Notes under the pieces: model-generated | Seen by the model: only the letters and a program-made list of their open reading frames with translations | Told to the model about the DNA's origin: nothing | Databases searched by the model: none | In this document: positions 33,157 to 41,795 of the stretch, in pieces | Position numbering within the stretch: the stretch's first letter is position 1 | How the letters are laid out: the number at the start of each line of letters is the position of its first letter | Assembly: GCA_020637235.1 (NCBI GenBank) | Contig: JACJWG010000009.1 | Location: forward strand, 119,393 to 183,392 | Length of the DNA: 64,000 nt | DNA from: Acidimicrobiaceae bacterium | GTDB taxonomy: Bacteria > Actinomycetota > Acidimicrobiia > Acidimicrobiales > Ilumatobacteraceae | Direction of reading: 5' to 3' | Translations under genes and position numbers: made by a program

Positions 33157-34230
33157 TCAGACGGGCGGGGCGAAGGAGTTGAGCGTGTCGATCAACGCGC
33201 GCAGCTCGCCGTAGCCGTGCTTCGCGAACACGAACGCGATGCGCGGCAGGTCGACCTGGTCGCGCTCCTTGCGCTCGGGGTCGAGCGCGTCGACACGCGC
33301 GATCGACCCGGACTTGCACAGATGGCCGAACCTCGAGTTGAGCGTGTCGAGTTGCTCGTCGGTGACGGCGTGCTGCAGTCGCATCACGAGCAGATCGCCC
33401 ACGTACCGCAGCGAGTGGTAGTTCGAGTAGAACCGCAGCACCTCGTCGACCGCCCGGTGGCAGTCGTCGGTCACCAGGTACAGCGACGTGTCGGCGGGAG
33501 CGACGAGCCCACGCTGCACGAGCAGACCGTCGATCACGTCGTGCACGGTCTCCCAGTACGGGTCGCCCGGGGTGTCGAGGAACACGATCGGCACCGGGAG
33601 ACCCTTGCCGGTCTGGGTGAGCGTCAGCAGCTCGAAGGTCTCGTCGAGCGTCCCGAAGCCGCCCGGCAGGCAGATGAACCCACGGCTCTCCTTCACCAGC
33701 ATCAGCTTGCGGGTGAAGAAGTACTTCATGCTCACGTACTTCTCGTCGCCGGCGATGACGGGATTGGCGCCCTGCTCGAACGGCAGCCGGATCGACACCC
33801 CGATCGACTGCTCGCGGCCGGCACCCTCCATGGCGGCCTGCATGATGCCGGGGCCGGCGCCGGTGATCACCATCCACCCGGCGCGGGCGAGATCGGCCGC
33901 GACATCCCGGGCGGCGTGCCACAACGGATCGTTCTCGCGGGTGCGGGCCGAGCCGAAGATCGTCACCTTCGGCGCGTCCTCGTAGGGGGCGAACATCTCG
34001 AACGCCTCGCCCATCTCGGCCAGCGCGGCGCCGGTGATCTTCATGTCCACCAGCGCCGGCCGGATGCGGAACAGCTCGGTGAGCGACTCCACCATCTGTG
34101 TCGCCAGCCGACGGTGCCGGCCGGTCGGCAGCGCCTCGAGCGCAGCGGCGAGCTCGGCGTACGCGTCGGCGGGTTCGATGGGCGGGGGGAGCGGTGGCTC
34201 GAGCCCGGGGGTGATCGCGTCGCCGGTCAT
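33157..34230 (-). CDS. LOG-family (TIGR00730) Rossmann-fold protein
   Basis: 357 residues. The signature PGGFGTLDETFELLTLTQTG and the earlier GAGPGIMQAAMEGAG identify the LOG or lysine-decarboxylase-like family; characterised members hydrolyse nucleoside monophosphates. It is longer than the usual ~190-residue form, with about 100 extra residues at each end, as in some actinobacterial members. It follows tal by 10 bases on the same strand, so the two may share a message. Confidence 0.85.
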   Translation of the reverse strand: MTGDAITPGLEPPLPPPIEPADAYAELAAALEALPTGRHRRLATQMVESLTELFRIRPALVDMKITGAALAEMGEAFEMFAPYEDAPKVTIFGSARTRENDPLWHAARDVAADLARAGWMVITGAGPGIMQAAMEGAGREQSIGVSIRLPFEQGANPVIAGDEKYVSMKYFFTRKLMLVKESRGFICLPGGFGTLDETFELLTLTQTGKGLPVPIVFLDTPGDPYWETVHDVIDGLLVQRGLVAPADTSLYLVTDDCHRAVDEVLRFYSNYHSLRYVGDLLVMRLQHAVTDEQLDTLNSRFGHLCKSGSIARVDALDPERKERDQVDLPRIAFVFAKHGYGELRALIDTLNSFAPPV

Positions 34231-34240
34231 CGAGCTCTCG

Positions 34241-35353
34241 TCACCGCTTCTCGCGCAACTCGGCGGCCTTGGTCGTGAGTGCGCCGAGCAGCTCGTCGAA
34301 GCTCTTCTGGAAGCTCGACACGCCCTCTCGTTCGAGTTTCGCCGCCACGTCGTCGAGATCGACGCCCACCGCCGACAGCCCGGCCCACGCCGCCTCGGCC
34401 TGGTCGACGTCGGCGTCGACGCGTCGCTCGAGGGTGCCGTGGTCGGCGAACGCCTCGAGCGTCGCGTCGGGCAGGGTGTTGACGGTGTCGGGACCGATCA
34501 GCTCGTCGACGTAGCGCGTGTCCGGGTAGGCCGGGTTCTTGGTCGACGTGCTCGCCCACAGCGGACGCTGCACCACGGCGCCCCGCGCCCGCAACGCCTC
34601 CCAGCGGGGACCGCTGAAGGTGCGCTGGAAGAGCTGGTATGCGAGCTTGCCCTGCGCGACCGCACCCTGCCCGCGCAGCGCCAGGGCCTCGGGTGAACCG
34701 ATGGCGTCGAGACGCTGGTCGATCTCGGTGTCGACCCGGCTGATGAAGAAGCTGGCGACGCTCGCCACCTTCGACAGGTCGGCGCCGGGCGTGGCGGCGT
34801 ACTGCTCGAGGCCGGCGAGATACGCCTCCATCACGGCCTGGTACCGCTCGAGGCTGAAGATCAGCGTGACGTTGATGCTGCGACCCTCGGCGATCATCTG
34901 CTGGATCGCCGGGAGCCCCTCCACCGTGGCGGGGATCTTGACCATCAGGTTGGGGCGGGCGATGGAGGTGTGCAGGTGCCGCGCCGCGCTCTCCGTGCCG
35001 GCGGCGTCGTGGGCGAGCCCGGGGTCGACCTCGACGCTCACGTAGCCGTCGCCGCCGTAGCTCTGGTGGTACACCGGGGCGAACACGTCGAGCGCGCTGT
35101 GGATGTCCTGCAGCACCATCGACCAGTAGTCCTCGATCACCGGCCGGTCGTCGGCCGCGAGCGAGCGGAACTGCTCGTCGTAGTCGGCCGACCCCTGGAT
35201 CGCCTTCTGGAAGATCGTCGGGTTGCTCGTCAGGCCGCGCACGCCGTGCGCAGCCAGGTTCGCGAGCTCGCCCGATGTGATGTAGCCGCGCTTCAGGTTG
35301 TCGAGCCACGGGCTCTGGCCGAACTCGTGGTAGAGGCGGAGGAGGCGGTCCAT
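34241..35353 (-). CDS. tal: Transaldolase
   Basis: Pentose-phosphate enzyme moving a dihydroxyacetone unit between sugar phosphates. 370 residues from ATG 35353 (AAAGGA site upstream). It is of the long TalB-like type used by actinobacteria: GVRGLTSNPTIFQKAI, RPNLMVKIPATVEG holding the Schiff-base lysine, NVTLIFSLERY and WASTSTKNPAYPDTRYVDEL. It lies 57 bases after tkt on the same strand, the standard tkt-tal order. Confidence 0.93.
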   Translation of the reverse strand: MDRLLRLYHEFGQSPWLDNLKRGYITSGELANLAAHGVRGLTSNPTIFQKAIQGSADYDEQFRSLAADDRPVIEDYWSMVLQDIHSALDVFAPVYHQSYGGDGYVSVEVDPGLAHDAAGTESAARHLHTSIARPNLMVKIPATVEGLPAIQQMIAEGRSINVTLIFSLERYQAVMEAYLAGLEQYAATPGADLSKVASVASFFISRVDTEIDQRLDAIGSPEALALRGQGAVAQGKLAYQLFQRTFSGPRWEALRARGAVVQRPLWASTSTKNPAYPDTRYVDELIGPDTVNTLPDATLEAFADHGTLERRVDADVDQAEAAWAGLSAVGVDLDDVAAKLEREGVSSFQKSFDELLGALTTKAAELREKR

Positions 35354-35409
35354 GGTGGTCCTTTCGGTCCGGACGGTCGGGGGTGGAGAACGTCGGTGGC
35401 GGTGGGTGA

Positions 35410-37371
35410 TCAGCCGGCGACCATCGCTCGAGCGGTCGACACCACGTGGTCCACGTTGATGCCGAGCCGGTCGAGTGCGACGGCCCCGGGGGCGCTGGCG
35501 CCGAAGCGATCGATGCCGATCGAGCGGTCGGCGTAACGCGCCCAACCGAAGGTGGTGGCGGCCTCGACGGACAGCACCGGCACACCGGCGGGCAGCACCG
35601 CGGTCCGGTAGTCGTCGCCCTGCAGCTCGAAGCGGTCCCAGCTCGGCATGCTCACGACGCGCACCCGCATCTCGCCGGCCAGTTGCTCGGCGGCGTCGAG
35701 CGCCAGGGCGACCTCGCTGCCGGTGGCCACGATCACGAGCTGGGGCGCACTCGCCTCGTCGGTGTCACGCAGGACGGCAGCGCCACGGGCCACGGCCGAG
35801 CCGTCGGTGCGCACCGGGATGTTCTGACGCGAGAGCACGAGTGCGGTCGGCCCGTCGTGATCGACGGCGGCGACCCAGGCCTGCATGGTCTCGTTCGCGT
35901 CCGCCGGTCGGATCACCTGCAGATCCGGCACGGCGCGCAAGGTGGCGAGGTGCTCGACGGGCTGGTGGGTCGGGCCGTCCTCGCCCACCCCCACCGAGTC
36001 GTGGGTGAACACGAACACCACCTTGGCCCGGCTCAGTGCCGCGAGACGCACGCTCGGACGCATGTAGTCGGCGAACACGAAGAACGTGCCGCCGGCCGGC
36101 AGCACGCCGCCGTGCAAGGCCATGCCCACCATCGCCGATCCCATGCCGTGCTCGCGCACCCCGTAGTACACCTGGCGTCCGGCGGGATGCTCGGCGCTCT
36201 GGGCGTTCTGGCCCTTCAGCTTGGTGCCCGTGTTCCCGGTGAGATCGGCCGCGCCGGCGATCAGCGCCGGCACCTTGTCGAGGGTCGCGTTGAACGCCTG
36301 CTCGATCGCGACCCGGGTGGCGACGCTCTGATCGGTGCCGTAGGTGGGCAGCGAGTCCTGCCACCCGGCGAGACCGGTGGCGTGCCAGGTGGCGTCCCAG
36401 AGCGCGGCGTCGAGTCGTGCCTCGTGGTGACGTGCCGTCCACGCCGACACCTCGGCCGCGCCACGCTCGGCGCAGTGCGCCCGGTACGCGGCCACCAGCT
36501 CGGCGGGCGCCCAGAACGGCTCGTCGGGGATGCCCATCACCCGCTTGGTGTTGGCGACGAGTTCGGCGGTGAACGGGTTGCCGTGGGCGTGTGGATCGTC
36601 GGTCAGGTCGGGACTCGGGAAGCCGATGTGGGTGCGCAGGATCAGCAGGCTCGGCCGCTCGGTCTCGGCCATGCCGCGGCGGATGCCCGCCTCGAGGGCG
36701 TCGAGGTCGTCGGCGATCTCGCCGAGCTGTTCGACGTGCCAGCCGTAGGCCTCGAACCGGCGGGCGACGTCGTCGCTGTAGGCCAGGCCGGTGTCACCGT
36801 CGATGGTGACATGGTTGTCGTCGTAGACGCAGACGAGCTTGCCGAGGCGCAAGTGACCGGCGAGCGAGGCGGCCTCGTGGCTGACGCCCTCCATGAAGCA
36901 GCCGTCGCCGGCGAGCACGAAGGTGTGGTGGTCGACGCTGGCGTCACCGAACTGGCCGCGCAGCCGGCGCTCGGCGATCGCCATGCCGACGGCGTTCGCG
37001 AAGCCCTGGCCGAGCGGTCCGGTGGTCACCTCCACCCCGGTGGTGTGATGCACCTCCGGGTGACCGGGCGTCGACGATCCCCACTGCCGGAACGCACGCA
37101 GGTCGTCGAGCTCGAGTCCGTACCCGGCGAGGTAGAGCATCGAGTACTGCAGGATCGAGGCGTGGCCGTTCGACAGGATGAACCGGTCGCGATCCACCCA
37201 GTGGGGCTCGGTGGGGGAGTGCCGCATGATCCGGCTGTAGAGCACGTGGGCCAGTGGAGCGAGCGACATCGCCGTTCCCTGGTGCCCGCTCTTCGCATGG
37301 AGTGGGGCGTCCATGGCGAAGCCACGGATGAGCGAGATGGCCTGGAGTTCCTGTTCGGCGGTCAGCGACAC
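35410..37371 (-). CDS. tkt: Transketolase
   Basis: Thiamine-diphosphate enzyme of the pentose-phosphate pathway. 653 residues. N-terminal block: ANSGHPG-like KSGHQGTAMSLAPLAHVLY and RFILSNGHASILQYS. The cofactor motif is LAGDGCFMEGVSHEA ... YDDNHVTIDG. The middle domain has YYGVREHGMGSAMVGMALHGG and DSVGVGEDGPTHQPVEHL. The GTG start follows a TACAGT box at leaderless spacing. It heads a tkt-tal unit. Confidence 0.95.
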   Translation of the reverse strand: MSLTAEQELQAISLIRGFAMDAPLHAKSGHQGTAMSLAPLAHVLYSRIMRHSPTEPHWVDRDRFILSNGHASILQYSMLYLAGYGLELDDLRAFRQWGSSTPGHPEVHHTTGVEVTTGPLGQGFANAVGMAIAERRLRGQFGDASVDHHTFVLAGDGCFMEGVSHEAASLAGHLRLGKLVCVYDDNHVTIDGDTGLAYSDDVARRFEAYGWHVEQLGEIADDLDALEAGIRRGMAETERPSLLILRTHIGFPSPDLTDDPHAHGNPFTAELVANTKRVMGIPDEPFWAPAELVAAYRAHCAERGAAEVSAWTARHHEARLDAALWDATWHATGLAGWQDSLPTYGTDQSVATRVAIEQAFNATLDKVPALIAGAADLTGNTGTKLKGQNAQSAEHPAGRQVYYGVREHGMGSAMVGMALHGGVLPAGGTFFVFADYMRPSVRLAALSRAKVVFVFTHDSVGVGEDGPTHQPVEHLATLRAVPDLQVIRPADANETMQAWVAAVDHDGPTALVLSRQNIPVRTDGSAVARGAAVLRDTDEASAPQLVIVATGSEVALALDAAEQLAGEMRVRVVSMPSWDRFELQGDDYRTAVLPAGVPVLSVEAATTFGWARYADRSIGIDRFGASAPGAVALDRLGINVDHVVSTARAMVAG

Positions 37372-37379
37372 GTGACCCG

Positions 37380-37385
37380 ACTGTA
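37380..37385 (-). promoter_or_regulatory. Leaderless -10 box for tkt
   Basis: Minus-strand TACAGT ends 8 bases before GTG 37371. Confidence 0.55.
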
Positions 37386-37417
37386 GTGCAGCCCGGGCGC
37401 CCCCGCCCGGTGACCGG

Positions 37418-37816
37418 TCAGCTCACCGGCGGCAGCAGCGTGAAGGGCACGAGGTGCCACGCCCCACGATCGACCCGGCAGTGGGCGAAGATCTGCCGGT
37501 ACTCGGTGAACTCGAGTTCGCCGCGCACGAGGCGGTAGGTGAACTTGCCCGGGTCGACGGAGAACGGGCTGACGTTGCGGGCGATCTGCTCGGCGTCCTC
37601 GTCGATCCCGTTGCGGAACACGACCTCGAACACCCCCTGGCCCGATGCATCCGGCGGGCAGAAGATCAGGGCGACGAGGTGTGGGGCGATGGTCACCGGC
37701 ACCGGCGACGGCGCCGCCTGCGAGAACATCGCGCCGGTGAGGTCGATGCGCGTGCTCGGCCCCGGGGCCTGACGCATCTCGAAGTTCTCGACGAAGAGCG
37801 CGGAGACGATCTGCAT
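37418..37816 (-). CDS. Conserved hypothetical protein
   Basis: 132 residues from ATG 37816, which lies 7 bases after a TACCCT box. The sequence is soluble, beta-rich in appearance (MQIVSALFVENFEMRQ, FTYRLVRGELEFTEYRQIFAH) with no membrane segment. I do not recognise a family. It lies between tkt and a serine hydrolase gene on the same strand, with its own promoter. Confidence 0.65.
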   Translation of the reverse strand: MQIVSALFVENFEMRQAPGPSTRIDLTGAMFSQAAPSPVPVTIAPHLVALIFCPPDASGQGVFEVVFRNGIDEDAEQIARNVSPFSVDPGKFTYRLVRGELEFTEYRQIFAHCRVDRGAWHLVPFTLLPPVS

Positions 37817-37823
37817 CCGCCCG

Positions 37824-37829
37824 AGGGTA
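37824..37829 (-). promoter_or_regulatory. Leaderless -10 box for the 132-residue protein
   Basis: Minus-strand TACCCT ends 7 bases before ATG 37816. Confidence 0.55.
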
Positions 37830-37863
37830 CCGGCGGGCCGCGAGCTCGGCGACGATTGACGGG

Positions 37864-39003
37864 TCAGAGGGAGGCGTAGACCGCGTCGATCAACGAGCGG
37901 TTGCGCGTGCTCTGCCAGCGGGGGATGACGTGGTTCATCACGTACCCGAACGCCACGCCGCCCACGGGGTCGCCGAACCCCACTGCACCGCCCGTGCCGA
38001 AGTGGCCGAAGCTGCGCGGATTCGGTCCGAAGGGGCGGTGTGCGAGCGTGGGCTTGAAGCCGAGTCCGAACGCCGTGTCCTCGCCGAGCACCGGGCACCA
38101 GCCCGTCGACTGTGCCCGCGTCGCCTCGGCCAGCAGGTCGGGCGAGAGCACACGACCGGGTTCGAGCAGCGCGGCGTACATCGTCGCCACGCCTCGCGCC
38201 GAGCCGTGTCCGTTGGTGGAGGGCACCTCGGCGTCGCGCCACTCGGGCGTGTTCACGACGCCGTTCGACGAGTACCCCGGCAGGTTGAAGTAGCCGAGCA
38301 GCACCATCTTCGTCTCGCCGTCGACGTCGTCGGGATCGACCTCGGTCGGCATCGGCCGGGACGGATCCCAGATCACGTCGGCACAGCGGTCGCGGTGGGT
38401 TCGCGGCGCCCCGAACCACACGTCGGCACCGAGCGGCCCGGCGATCGCACGCAGCCGGGCACCGGGCATCTCACCGGTGGCCCGCTGCACGATGCCACCG
38501 ATCAGATGGCCGTAGGTGTTCGTGTGGTAGGCGTGGCGCGTGCCGGGTTCCCACCACGGCTCGGTGGCGGCGAGCGCGCCGGTCATCCGCTCCCAGCTCC
38601 AGAGGTCGGCGTCGGTCAGCCGTTCGCGGATCGCGGGGACACCGGCTCGGTGACACAGCGCGTGGCGCACGGTCGCGCCACCCTTGCCGGCAGCGGCGAA
38701 TTCCGGCCACACCGCGGCCACCGGCGCGTCGAGGTCGAGCCGGCCGGCATCCACGAGACACAGCGCGAGCAGGCCCACCAGCGCCTTGCCGACCGAGTAG
38801 AAGTCGACGATCGTGTCGGGCTGCCACGGGCGCGTTCGCGCGGCGTCGGCCCACCCGCCGCCGAGGTCGACGACGACGCGGCCGTCCACCACCACGCTCA
38901 CGCCGGCGCCCACCTCACCACGCGTTGCGAAGTTGTCGACGAAGGCCTCCCGTACCGGGGCGAACGCCGGGTCGCACCAACCGCTGATGGGGGCATCGCG
39001 CAC
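37864..39003 (-). CDS. Serine hydrolase, class C beta-lactamase/EstB-like
   Basis: 379 residues. The nucleophile motif is SVGK (in DFYSVGKALVGLL), followed by the Tyr motif in HAYHTNTYGHLIGGIV. The HFGTGGAVGFGDPVGG segment stands where the third motif lies. This pattern matches EstB-type esterases annotated as beta-lactamase-like. No signal peptide is seen, so it is probably cytoplasmic. GTG start with TAGCGT box 6 bases upstream. The natural substrate is unknown. Confidence 0.85.
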   Translation of the reverse strand: MRDAPISGWCDPAFAPVREAFVDNFATRGEVGAGVSVVVDGRVVVDLGGGWADAARTRPWQPDTIVDFYSVGKALVGLLALCLVDAGRLDLDAPVAAVWPEFAAAGKGGATVRHALCHRAGVPAIRERLTDADLWSWERMTGALAATEPWWEPGTRHAYHTNTYGHLIGGIVQRATGEMPGARLRAIAGPLGADVWFGAPRTHRDRCADVIWDPSRPMPTEVDPDDVDGETKMVLLGYFNLPGYSSNGVVNTPEWRDAEVPSTNGHGSARGVATMYAALLEPGRVLSPDLLAEATRAQSTGWCPVLGEDTAFGLGFKPTLAHRPFGPNPRSFGHFGTGGAVGFGDPVGGVAFGYVMNHVIPRWQSTRNRSLIDAVYASL

Positions 39004-39009
39004 GTCGGG

Positions 39010-39015
39010 ACGCTA
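39010..39015 (-). promoter_or_regulatory. Leaderless -10 box for the serine hydrolase
   Basis: Minus-strand TAGCGT ends 6 bases before GTG 39003. Confidence 0.55.
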
Positions 39016-39067
39016 CCGCGGCGTCGCTCGCGACCGAGCCGCTCGACCGAGCGGACGCGAGCAGCGT

Positions 39068-40174
39068 TCACCCGACGGCTTCGACTCCGGCCACCAGCAC
39101 CTGCTCGACCGTCAGGTCCTGCCCGAGCGCCACCAGGTCGGCGCGGCAGCCCGGTTCGATCCGGCCACGGTCGTCGAGCCCGAGCACCCGCGCCGGGACG
39201 GTGGATGCGGCACGCAACGCGTGAGCGAGATCGATACCCGCGTCGACACACGTGCGCACGGCGGCGTCCATCGTGAGCGCGCTGCCGGACAGGGTGCCGT
39301 CGGGCAGCCGGGGAGCACCGTCGCGCAGTTCGAGCCCGATCGAACCCGCCGTGCCCGCCCGCCAGGCGACGGCGTCGGTGACGAGGATCGTCCGGTCGGG
39401 GCCGAGCACGGCGGCCGCCAGGGCGAGCATCTGCGGATGGACGTGCACCCCGTCCGCGATCAGCGATGCGCACGCGTCGGCGTGGGTGAGCACCGCCCCG
39501 GCCACACCGGGTGTGCGGTGGTGCAGCCCCGTCATCGCGTTGAAGAGGTGGGTGGCCATGCGGGCCCCGGCGGCGAACGTCGCGTCCACCTCGGCGTGGG
39601 TCGCCGTGGTGTGGCCCACCGACACCAGGACGCCGCGCTCGACCAACAGCCGGGTGGCATCCGGGGCGAGCGGCTGCTCGGGCCCCAAGGTGACCATCGC
39701 GACGTGCTCGGGCAGCGCCCGCAGCCAGGCCAGGTCGATCGGGACGATGTGCTGGCGCGGGTGGGCTCCGGGGGCACCGCCCAGGAACGGGCCCTCGAGG
39801 TGCACGCCGGCGATCGTCGGACGGGCCGTGCACGGGCGTGCCATGGCCGCCGCCACCCGGTCGAGCGGCGCCTGGTAGCGGTCGAGCGCCGTGGTCACGA
39901 GCGTCGGACACCACGTCGTCACGCCCTGCGCGAGCAGCAGCGCGTCGAGGCGGTCCCAGTCGGCACCGTCGGCACGTGCGCAGTCGACGTCGTCGATGCC
40001 GTTCACCTGCAGATCGACGAACCCGGGCGCGATCACCCGGTCGGGCGTCGTTCCGGCTGCGGGCTCGACGGCGACGATCGTGCCGGCGTCGGCGTCGACG
40101 ACCACGTGGGCGTCACGGCGCCACCCGGACGGCGTGAGCACCCGCGACGCAGCGAGGCGGTGGAGGGCGCACAC
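39068..40174 (-). CDS. nagA: N-acetylglucosamine-6-phosphate deacetylase
   Basis: Amidohydrolase of 368 residues that deacetylates GlcNAc-6-phosphate during amino-sugar or cell-wall recycling. Landmarks are VIAPGFVDLQVNG, GVHLEGPFLGGAPGAHP (metal-binding Glu), GHTTATHAEVDATFAAGA, ATHLFNAMTGLHHRTPG, and ILVTDAVA with the catalytic Asp. GTG 40174 lies 7 bases after a TACGGT box. nagB is not present nearby. A TetR gene is divergent 57 bases away and may control it. Confidence 0.92.
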   Translation of the reverse strand: MCALHRLAASRVLTPSGWRRDAHVVVDADAGTIVAVEPAAGTTPDRVIAPGFVDLQVNGIDDVDCARADGADWDRLDALLLAQGVTTWCPTLVTTALDRYQAPLDRVAAAMARPCTARPTIAGVHLEGPFLGGAPGAHPRQHIVPIDLAWLRALPEHVAMVTLGPEQPLAPDATRLLVERGVLVSVGHTTATHAEVDATFAAGARMATHLFNAMTGLHHRTPGVAGAVLTHADACASLIADGVHVHPQMLALAAAVLGPDRTILVTDAVAWRAGTAGSIGLELRDGAPRLPDGTLSGSALTMDAAVRTCVDAGIDLAHALRAASTVPARVLGLDDRGRIEPGCRADLVALGQDLTVEQVLVAGVEAVG

Positions 40175-40181
40175 GCCGCGC

Positions 40182-40187
40182 ACCGTA
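40182..40187 (-). promoter_or_regulatory. Leaderless -10 box for nagA
   Basis: Minus-strand TACGGT ends 7 bases before GTG 40174. Confidence 0.6.
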
Positions 40188-40219
40188 GCCGGTCCGCTGT
40201 CGCCGGATCGAGGCTCCCG

Positions 40220-40225
40220 TATGCT
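40220..40225 (+). promoter_or_regulatory. Leaderless -10 box for the TetR gene
   Basis: TATGCT ends 6 bases before ATG 40232. It lies 33 bases from the divergent nagA box, so one bound repressor could affect both. Confidence 0.6.
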
Positions 40226-40231
40226 CGCCTC

Positions 40232-40852
40232 ATGGTCGAACAGGGGAGCGAGCACACCTCTACGCGTGACCAGATCCTCCACGAGGCCACTCAGTGCTTC
40301 GCCGAGCAGGGCTACGACGGCACGTCGCTCAACGACATCGCCGCGGCGGTCGGGATCCGCCGGCAGAGCCTGCTGCACCACTTCCCGTCGAAAGAGCAGC
40401 TGTACGGCGAGGTGTTCGAGTACCTGCTGGGTGTCTGGTTCGAGCGACTGGCCGAGGCGATCAGCAGCCCGGTGCGAGGCATCGAGAAGGTGGAGTTGGT
40501 GCTGGAGGCCGGTTTCGACTTCTTCGCCGACAAACCCGAGTTCGTGCGGCTGGTGCGACGTGAGGCGCTCGACAGCGGCGCGCACCTCGGTGTCGACCTG
40601 TCGGCGGTGTTGCGGCCGATGTGGGACCGCGCCGGCGCATACTTCCGGCGAGAGATGGACGCCGGCACCTTCCGCCGGTACGACGACCCCGAGCAGCTGC
40701 TCGTCACCGGGTACGGCGCGCTGCTCAGCTACTTCAGCGACGCACCGTTCCTCGAAGGCCTGCTTGACGTCGACCCCTACAGCCGCGACGCCCTCGACGC
40801 CCGCCGCCGCCACATCACCAGCTTCTACCGGATGGCCCTCGACCCCACCTGA
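40232..40852 (+). CDS. TetR-family transcriptional regulator
   Basis: 206 residues. The N-terminal helix-turn-helix is QILHEATQCFAEQGYDGTSL, then NDIAAAVGIRRQSLLHHFPSKEQLY, a textbook TetR domain. The C-terminal ligand domain is helical and unassigned (FDFFADKPEFVRLVRREALDSG resembles regulators of lipid genes). The start is set by the TATGCT box. Divergence from nagA suggests a target but proves nothing. Two palindromes follow the stop. Confidence 0.88.
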   Translation: MVEQGSEHTSTRDQILHEATQCFAEQGYDGTSLNDIAAAVGIRRQSLLHHFPSKEQLYGEVFEYLLGVWFERLAEAISSPVRGIEKVELVLEAGFDFFADKPEFVRLVRREALDSGAHLGVDLSAVLRPMWDRAGAYFRREMDAGTFRRYDDPEQLLVTGYGALLSYFSDAPFLEGLLDVDPYSRDALDARRRHITSFYRMALDPT

Positions 40853-40858
40853 CCGCTT

Positions 40859-40897
40859 CGTGAGCGAGATGCGCAGCCCGTGCGCATCCGGCTCACG
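40859..40897. repeat. Palindromic repeat family A, copy 3
   Basis: A 39-base copy starting 7 bases after the TetR stop, with the CGTGAGCGAGATGCG and CGCATCCGGCTCACG arms. It is in tandem with copy 4. Confidence 0.85.
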
Positions 40898-40910
40898 GAC
40901 GGGCCTGTTC

Positions 40911-40949
40911 CGTGAGCGAGATGCGCTGCCGGTGCGCATCCGGCTCACG
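40911..40949. repeat. Palindromic repeat family A, copy 4
   Basis: A 39-base copy 13 bases after copy 3, same orientation and same arms; only the 9-base loop differs. Confidence 0.85.
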
Positions 40950-40989
40950 TAGGAGCGTTTCGACACCTCGGGGTTCGGGGGTCGACGGC

Positions 40990-40995
40990 TACCGT
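40990..40995 (+). promoter_or_regulatory. Leaderless -10 box for the alpha/beta hydrolase gene
   Basis: TACCGT ends 8 bases before ATG 41004. Confidence 0.5.
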
Positions 40996-41003
40996 CGCCA
41001 CCC

Positions 41004-41795
41004 ATGTCGACACTGCAGGTCGGGAATGCCACGGTCGGATACGGCGAGGAGGGGGCCGGTCCGCCGGTGCTGGTGTTCCACGGCACCACGATGAACCGCA
41101 CCGCGTGGGACATGGTTCGCGCCGAGATGCACGCGTCGTACCGATGGGTGATGGTGGAGTTCCCCGGCTCGGGCGAGTCGTCGATGCCGGCCGGACCGAT
41201 CGAGGTGGGTGACCTGGTCGCCCAGGCGGTGGCGGTGGCCGATCACCTCGGGATCGAGCGCTTCCACGTCGCGGGCTACTCCCTCGGTGCCGTGGCCGCG
41301 CTGGCCACGGCGGCCGACGCGCCCGACCGGGTGCTCAGCTGCACCTCGCTCAGCGGGTGGGCCACCACCGACGCGCGCATGCGATTCACGTTCGGACTGT
41401 GGCGGCAGCTGATCGCCACCAGCCCCGAGCTGTTCATGCGGTACGCCGTGGCCGACGGGTTCACCGCCGGGGCGATCGCCGCGCTCGAACCGATGCTCGA
41501 GGGCGTGATCGCGATGGGAGCGAGCACCCTCGCCCCTGGCTCGGACGCGCATCTCGAACTCGACGAACGGGTCGACATCGCCGACCGCCTCGGCGCGATC
41601 ACGGCGCCGACGCTGGTGATCGGCGGCATCGAGGACCGCTGGGTCGACATCGTGCACAGCCGGGCGATCGCCGACGCCGTCGGCGGCGCGCGGCTCGAGG
41701 AGGTGCCGTTCGGCCACCTGGTGATCCAGGAGGGTGCAGCCGTCGTCGCCGCCCTGCTCGCCGCGCATCTCGAATCCGCCGGAGGTGCGGCGTGA
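41004..41795 (+). CDS. Alpha/beta hydrolase
   Basis: 263 residues with the fold's landmarks: VLVFHGTTMNRTAWD (oxyanion region), the nucleophile elbow VAGYSLGAVAAL with Ser, an Asp in VIGGIEDRW, and the catalytic His in VPFGHLVIQE. The start follows a TACCGT box. Its stop overlaps the thioesterase start (GTGA), and an acyl-CoA synthetase follows, so an acyl ester or thioester substrate is plausible. The exact substrate is unknown. Confidence 0.88.
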   Translation: MSTLQVGNATVGYGEEGAGPPVLVFHGTTMNRTAWDMVRAEMHASYRWVMVEFPGSGESSMPAGPIEVGDLVAQAVAVADHLGIERFHVAGYSLGAVAALATAADAPDRVLSCTSLSGWATTDARMRFTFGLWRQLIATSPELFMRYAVADGFTAGAIAALEPMLEGVIAMGASTLAPGSDAHLELDERVDIADRLGAITAPTLVIGGIEDRWVDIVHSRAIADAVGGARLEEVPFGHLVIQEGAAVVAALLAAHLESAGGAA

